A stretch of 64,000 nt of DNA, taken from assembly GCA_022647615.1 (NCBI GenBank), contig JALCKZ010000001.1, positions 484,178-548,177 on the forward strand. Direction: 5' to 3'. A program made the position numbers and the translations under genes. The notes under the pieces were generated by a model that was given only the letters and a program-made list of their open reading frames with translations, had not been told where the DNA came from and ran no database searches. The DNA is from Bacteroidales bacterium. GTDB taxonomy: Bacteria > Bacteroidota > Bacteroidia > Bacteroidales > UBA932. Below, piece by piece: positions 61,501 through 64,000 of the stretch; the first letter of the stretch is position 1, and each line of letters begins with the position of its first letter.

Positions 61501-61920
61501 ATGGAAGAGCAAAAATATCTGGATAAGCTGGACCTCAGGGGGATACACCCAACTGCAATGCGTCTGCTGGTGCTGCGCACATTGATGGATGCGGGTACGG
61601 CATTATCTCTTACAGACCTTGAGGAAAAGCTGGACACCGCAGATAAATCCACACTATTTAGAACCGTAACTTTGTTCCATGAACACCATCTTGTTCATTG
61701 CATTGATGACGGAACAGGTGCTGTAAAATATGCAGTCTGCTCTGATGATTGTGATTGTTCCGTTGAAGACCAGCATGCACATTTCTATTGTGTTAAATGT
61801 CACAAAACATTCTGTTTTAAGGGCTTGCCTGTCCCTATAGTTAATCTTCCCTCAGGCTTTGAGGTACAAGATGTTAACTATGTTATCAAAGGACTGTGCC
61901 CAAACTGCTCAGGAAAGTAA
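61501..61920 (+). CDS. Fur-family metal-responsive regulator
   Basis: 139 residues from the ATG at 61501. An N-terminal winged helix (HPTAMRLLVLRTLMDAGTAL, ADKSTLFRTVTLFHEHHLVH) and C-terminal dimer domain with HAHFYCVKCHKTFCF and the final CPNC, giving two CxxC pairs for structural zinc. The His/Cys-rich stretch DDCDCSVEDQHAHFYC is richer than in typical Fur. Being 141 bases downstream of a zinc/cadmium ATPase makes a zinc (Zur-like) or peroxide role more likely than iron, but this is inference. Confidence 0.88.
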   Translation: MEEQKYLDKLDLRGIHPTAMRLLVLRTLMDAGTALSLTDLEEKLDTADKSTLFRTVTLFHEHHLVHCIDDGTGAVKYAVCSDDCDCSVEDQHAHFYCVKCHKTFCFKGLPVPIVNLPSGFEVQDVNYVIKGLCPNCSGK

Positions 61921-61994
61921 TAGCATGTAACGCTCAGCTTCACCACAAAATTGCACGTGCCACGCTGACGCGGCCTTAAGCTTAAAAAGAATTT

Positions 61995-62576
61995 TTATTC
62001 AGACAGCGGAGTATTTTTGCTGCTGAATTTCAAAATAGTAGCAGCGCCATTTGAAATTTTAAATAATCTTTGATTTGTTTTTGGAGAACGTAATCCGCCG
62101 CACTCTTCTTTGTACGGACCCAACTTTATATAATCAAAAGTTTTACAAAAAGGAGACTTTGACAAAGAGCTGGAATCTATGGAACCTGTTGATGTACGTA
62201 AAGATACAGCAGATGTACGTGAAGATACAGCTGATGCATGTGAAGATACAGCGTTTGCTGCATCTGGTAAAGTTGAGCGGCCGGAATACCATCCGGTTTT
62301 TATCTTTGGATATTTTGATTTAAGAAAATTTGCAAGCCGCAGAACTTCCTCAGGCTCAGCATCTCCCCCCATGAAGCAAAAGCATGTAATGTCTGCTCCG
62401 TATCTTTTCATTAATATCCCGACAGTCTCTTCATTCAATTCATCTCCCCTATCTTCCCACAACCATTTGCTGTGACATCCGGGACATCTGATAGGACATC
62501 CGGAAATATTAACTGCCAGGGTAACCTCATCCGGTATCTCCTGGCAGACAATATCATAATTAAAACATTTAAGCAT
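61995..62576 (-). CDS. nrdG: Anaerobic ribonucleotide reductase activating protein
   Basis: 193-residue radical-SAM activase. The iron-sulphur cysteines are in SGCPIRCPGCHSKW (Cx3Cx2C), near residue 30. It generates the glycyl radical on NrdD. The family is usually ~155-180 residues. The excess comes from a Ser/Ala/Thr-rich insertion (NAVSSHASAVSSRTSAVSLR) encoded by a three-copy 21-base tandem repeat at 62191-62253, which may vary in number. It follows nrdD by 28 bases. Confidence 0.94.
   Translation of the reverse strand: MLKCFNYDIVCQEIPDEVTLAVNISGCPIRCPGCHSKWLWEDRGDELNEETVGILMKRYGADITCFCFMGGDAEPEEVLRLANFLKSKYPKIKTGWYSGRSTLPDAANAVSSHASAVSSRTSAVSLRTSTGSIDSSSLSKSPFCKTFDYIKLGPYKEECGGLRSPKTNQRLFKISNGAATILKFSSKNTPLSE
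62191..62253 (-). repeat. Three-copy 21-base tandem repeat inside nrdG
   Basis: Units at 62191-62211, 62212-62232 and 62233-62253 differ at one to four positions. Since 21 is a multiple of three, changes in copy number keep the frame and add or remove seven residues of a flexible insertion. Confidence 0.85.
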
Positions 62577-62604
62577 TCCTCACAATCCTCCAAAGAAAGA
62601 GAAA

Positions 62605-64000
62605 TTATTTCTCTACTGCAACTTTTTCCGCTGCAACTTCCGCATTTCTCTTGGCAGATGTATTCACCTCAGCTGCAGCAGATTCTGCGCTAGATGATGC
62701 GTCATCCACAAAGATGCTCTTCTCTATCTCTCCGTTATCTTTTGCATAATATCTTCTTGCAGCCTCTTGCTGACGGGCGGCGGAGAAATTACTGACGCGT
62801 TTCATGTAACCGATTACTCTGGTTAAATAATCCAGATTCTTGCTGTGACATTCGGGGCACTCTGTTAAGAAGCGCTTGTCAATATGTCCGCAATCATTGC
62901 ACACTGTGTTTGGAATGTTGTAAGTGAAATAGTTACAACCCTCTTTTGCCGCAACAACAAGCAACTGTCTGTACTGAGATTTTGAAAGGTGCTCATCCAA
63001 ATTCATGTGAAGCGCAGAACCTCCGGTAAGATGTTTGATGTATTTTTCTCCGTGCATCTTAAATTTGTCAATGATGTTTAAAGACTGGTCTTCAACAACA
63101 TAGAAGTAACTGTTATAGCAATCTCTTGGAACTTTATATCCGTCCTCCCTGTCCCATTTGGCATGTTTAACTCCAACATTTTCTGCCGGAATCATCTCAC
63201 AGTTAAACATTGTATCCTTTGTGCGATACTTCTTATTATACTTCTCAATCAACCCCAAAACTTGCTGAACAAATGCTGCATAGTATTGATTATCCGTTAT
63301 CTTAATTCCAAGAAACTCAGCAGCTTCTACAAGTCCGTTAATTCCGATTGTCAAATACTGTCTGCTGATATTTATAAAACCTGCATCAAACAAAGGAAGC
63401 ATTCCTTGTTTCTGCAATTCTTTCAAATTTTCATTATAACCCAGCTGAACTTTATGAACGGTATCAACAATATCCTCTAAGAATTCCATGTATTTTTTCC
63501 CGTTCTTTACGGCATACTGAATGCAACGGTTAAGGTTGATAGTCAGCACGCTCTTTGAACCGGTAGATACTCCGCCCGCACCAAGAGTGTAACTAAATCC
63601 GTTATCTTGAATTTCATTTCTAAGTCTGCAGCAGCTTGATAATGAGTCTGCATTATCACTCATGTATGTGAAGAAAGAGTGTCCCTCTGAATACATCTCC
63701 GCTGTAAAGTCCGCCCACTCTTCATCTTTTGCATCTCCATTTTCCGTAAGCAGCGCCATTGTCTCTACAGGGAAAGTAAGAACACTCCTTGTGCGCTCCT
63801 TATTAAACCACTTCATGAATTTTTTCTGAAGCCAGGAAAGAGACTCCCAATCCGGTTTTGTCCCATCAGGAAATCTAAACTCACCAAACAGACTCTCAAA
63901 ATAGTAGCGGTCATAATATGCTACGTTCCAGAATATTGCCTGGAAATTGCGGGCGCCGGCAGGTTGATTAATTGAATAAACAACTTGCTCAAAACAATCC
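62605..64000 (-). CDS. nrdD: Anaerobic ribonucleoside-triphosphate reductase, N-terminus outside the window
   Basis: The C-terminal ~464 residues of the class III reductase. The frame runs open to base 64000 (EQVVYSINQPAGARNFQAIF at its start), so the ATG at 63814-63816 is internal. The C-terminal zinc ribbon CNDCGHID ... CPECHSKN and the glycyl radical site RVIGYMKRV are present. Unusually, about 45 residues of Ala/Glu/Ser-rich sequence follow the radical domain (DDASSSAESAAAEVNTSAKR). It makes dNTPs from NTPs without oxygen and is activated by NrdG. Confidence 0.95.
   Translation of the reverse strand, partial: DCFEQVVYSINQPAGARNFQAIFWNVAYYDRYYFESLFGEFRFPDGTKPDWESLSWLQKKFMKWFNKERTRSVLTFPVETMALLTENGDAKDEEWADFTAEMYSEGHSFFTYMSDNADSLSSCCRLRNEIQDNGFSYTLGAGGVSTGSKSVLTINLNRCIQYAVKNGKKYMEFLEDIVDTVHKVQLGYNENLKELQKQGMLPLFDAGFINISRQYLTIGINGLVEAAEFLGIKITDNQYYAAFVQQVLGLIEKYNKKYRTKDTMFNCEMIPAENVGVKHAKWDREDGYKVPRDCYNSYFYVVEDQSLNIIDKFKMHGEKYIKHLTGGSALHMNLDEHLSKSQYRQLLVVAAKEGCNYFTYNIPNTVCNDCGHIDKRFLTECPECHSKNLDYLTRVIGYMKRVSNFSAARQQEAARRYYAKDNGEIEKSIFVDDASSSAESAAAEVNTSAKRNAEVAAEKVAVEK

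Noticed and set aside
62191..62253. CRISPR-like array
   Set aside because: The units are contiguous with no spacers and lie in-frame inside nrdG.
5147..62425. CTGTCGGGA as a type I methylation site
   Set aside because: Type I systems recognise two half-sites separated by a non-specific spacer. A contiguous nine-base word does not fit.

Overview
The window comes from a Bacteroidota chromosome, most likely an anaerobic member of the Bacteroidales. The evidence is a SusC/SusD pair with its own ECF sigma and FecR-type anti-sigma factors, -7 promoter boxes of the form TAnnTTTG, few clear Shine-Dalgarno sites, a class III (oxygen-sensitive) ribonucleotide reductase, and the purH-mreBCD-mrdA-rodA and fabF-acpP neighbourhoods typical of the phylum. 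No rRNA, tRNA, CRISPR array, integrase or transposase was seen.

Region 1 (1-10.8 kb, all minus strand) is an eight-gene directon. It reads serine hydrolase, gamma-glutamyl hydrolase-like C26 enzyme, ECF sigma factor, FecR, SusC, SusD, a lipoprotein with a cleaved-adhesin-like domain, and an M20-type peptidase cut by the window edge. It carries no glycoside hydrolase, so it looks like a nutrient locus for peptides or amides rather than a glycan locus.

Region 2 (12.2-29.3 kb, between radA and trpB) is accessory DNA. It holds a type I restriction-modification system (hsdM-hsdS-hsdR), about ten small hypothetical or secreted proteins, a DUF4160/DUF2442 pair, a solitary HicB antitoxin and the stump of an AAA/DUF4143 ATPase. 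Its intergenic DNA is unusually structured. A family of multi-hairpin repeats sits near both ends in inverted orientation. Two candidate small RNA genes, one at each end and pointing inward, share an identical 18-base upstream element at the same distance from the -7 box. Several short repeats and operator-like palindromes lie between them.

Region 3 (29.3-64 kb) is core chromosome: trpB2, prmC, ddl, a class A penicillin-binding protein, topA, a degenerate arginase-fold protein, an Lrp regulator, ispD, the cell-elongation operon, fabF-acpP, purN, mutS2, plsY, a PHP phosphatase, comF, the c-di-AMP synthase gene dacA, a C69 peptidase, a zinc/cadmium-type P-type ATPase next to a Fur-family regulator, and nrdD-nrdG.

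Across the core DNA a nine-base word, CTGTCGGGA, occurs 17 times by hand count, on both strands, in at least four different translated readings and in four intergenic spots. It is absent from 6.7 to 29.3 kb. This word, the structured repeat family and the paired small RNA genes are the most unusual signals in the window.
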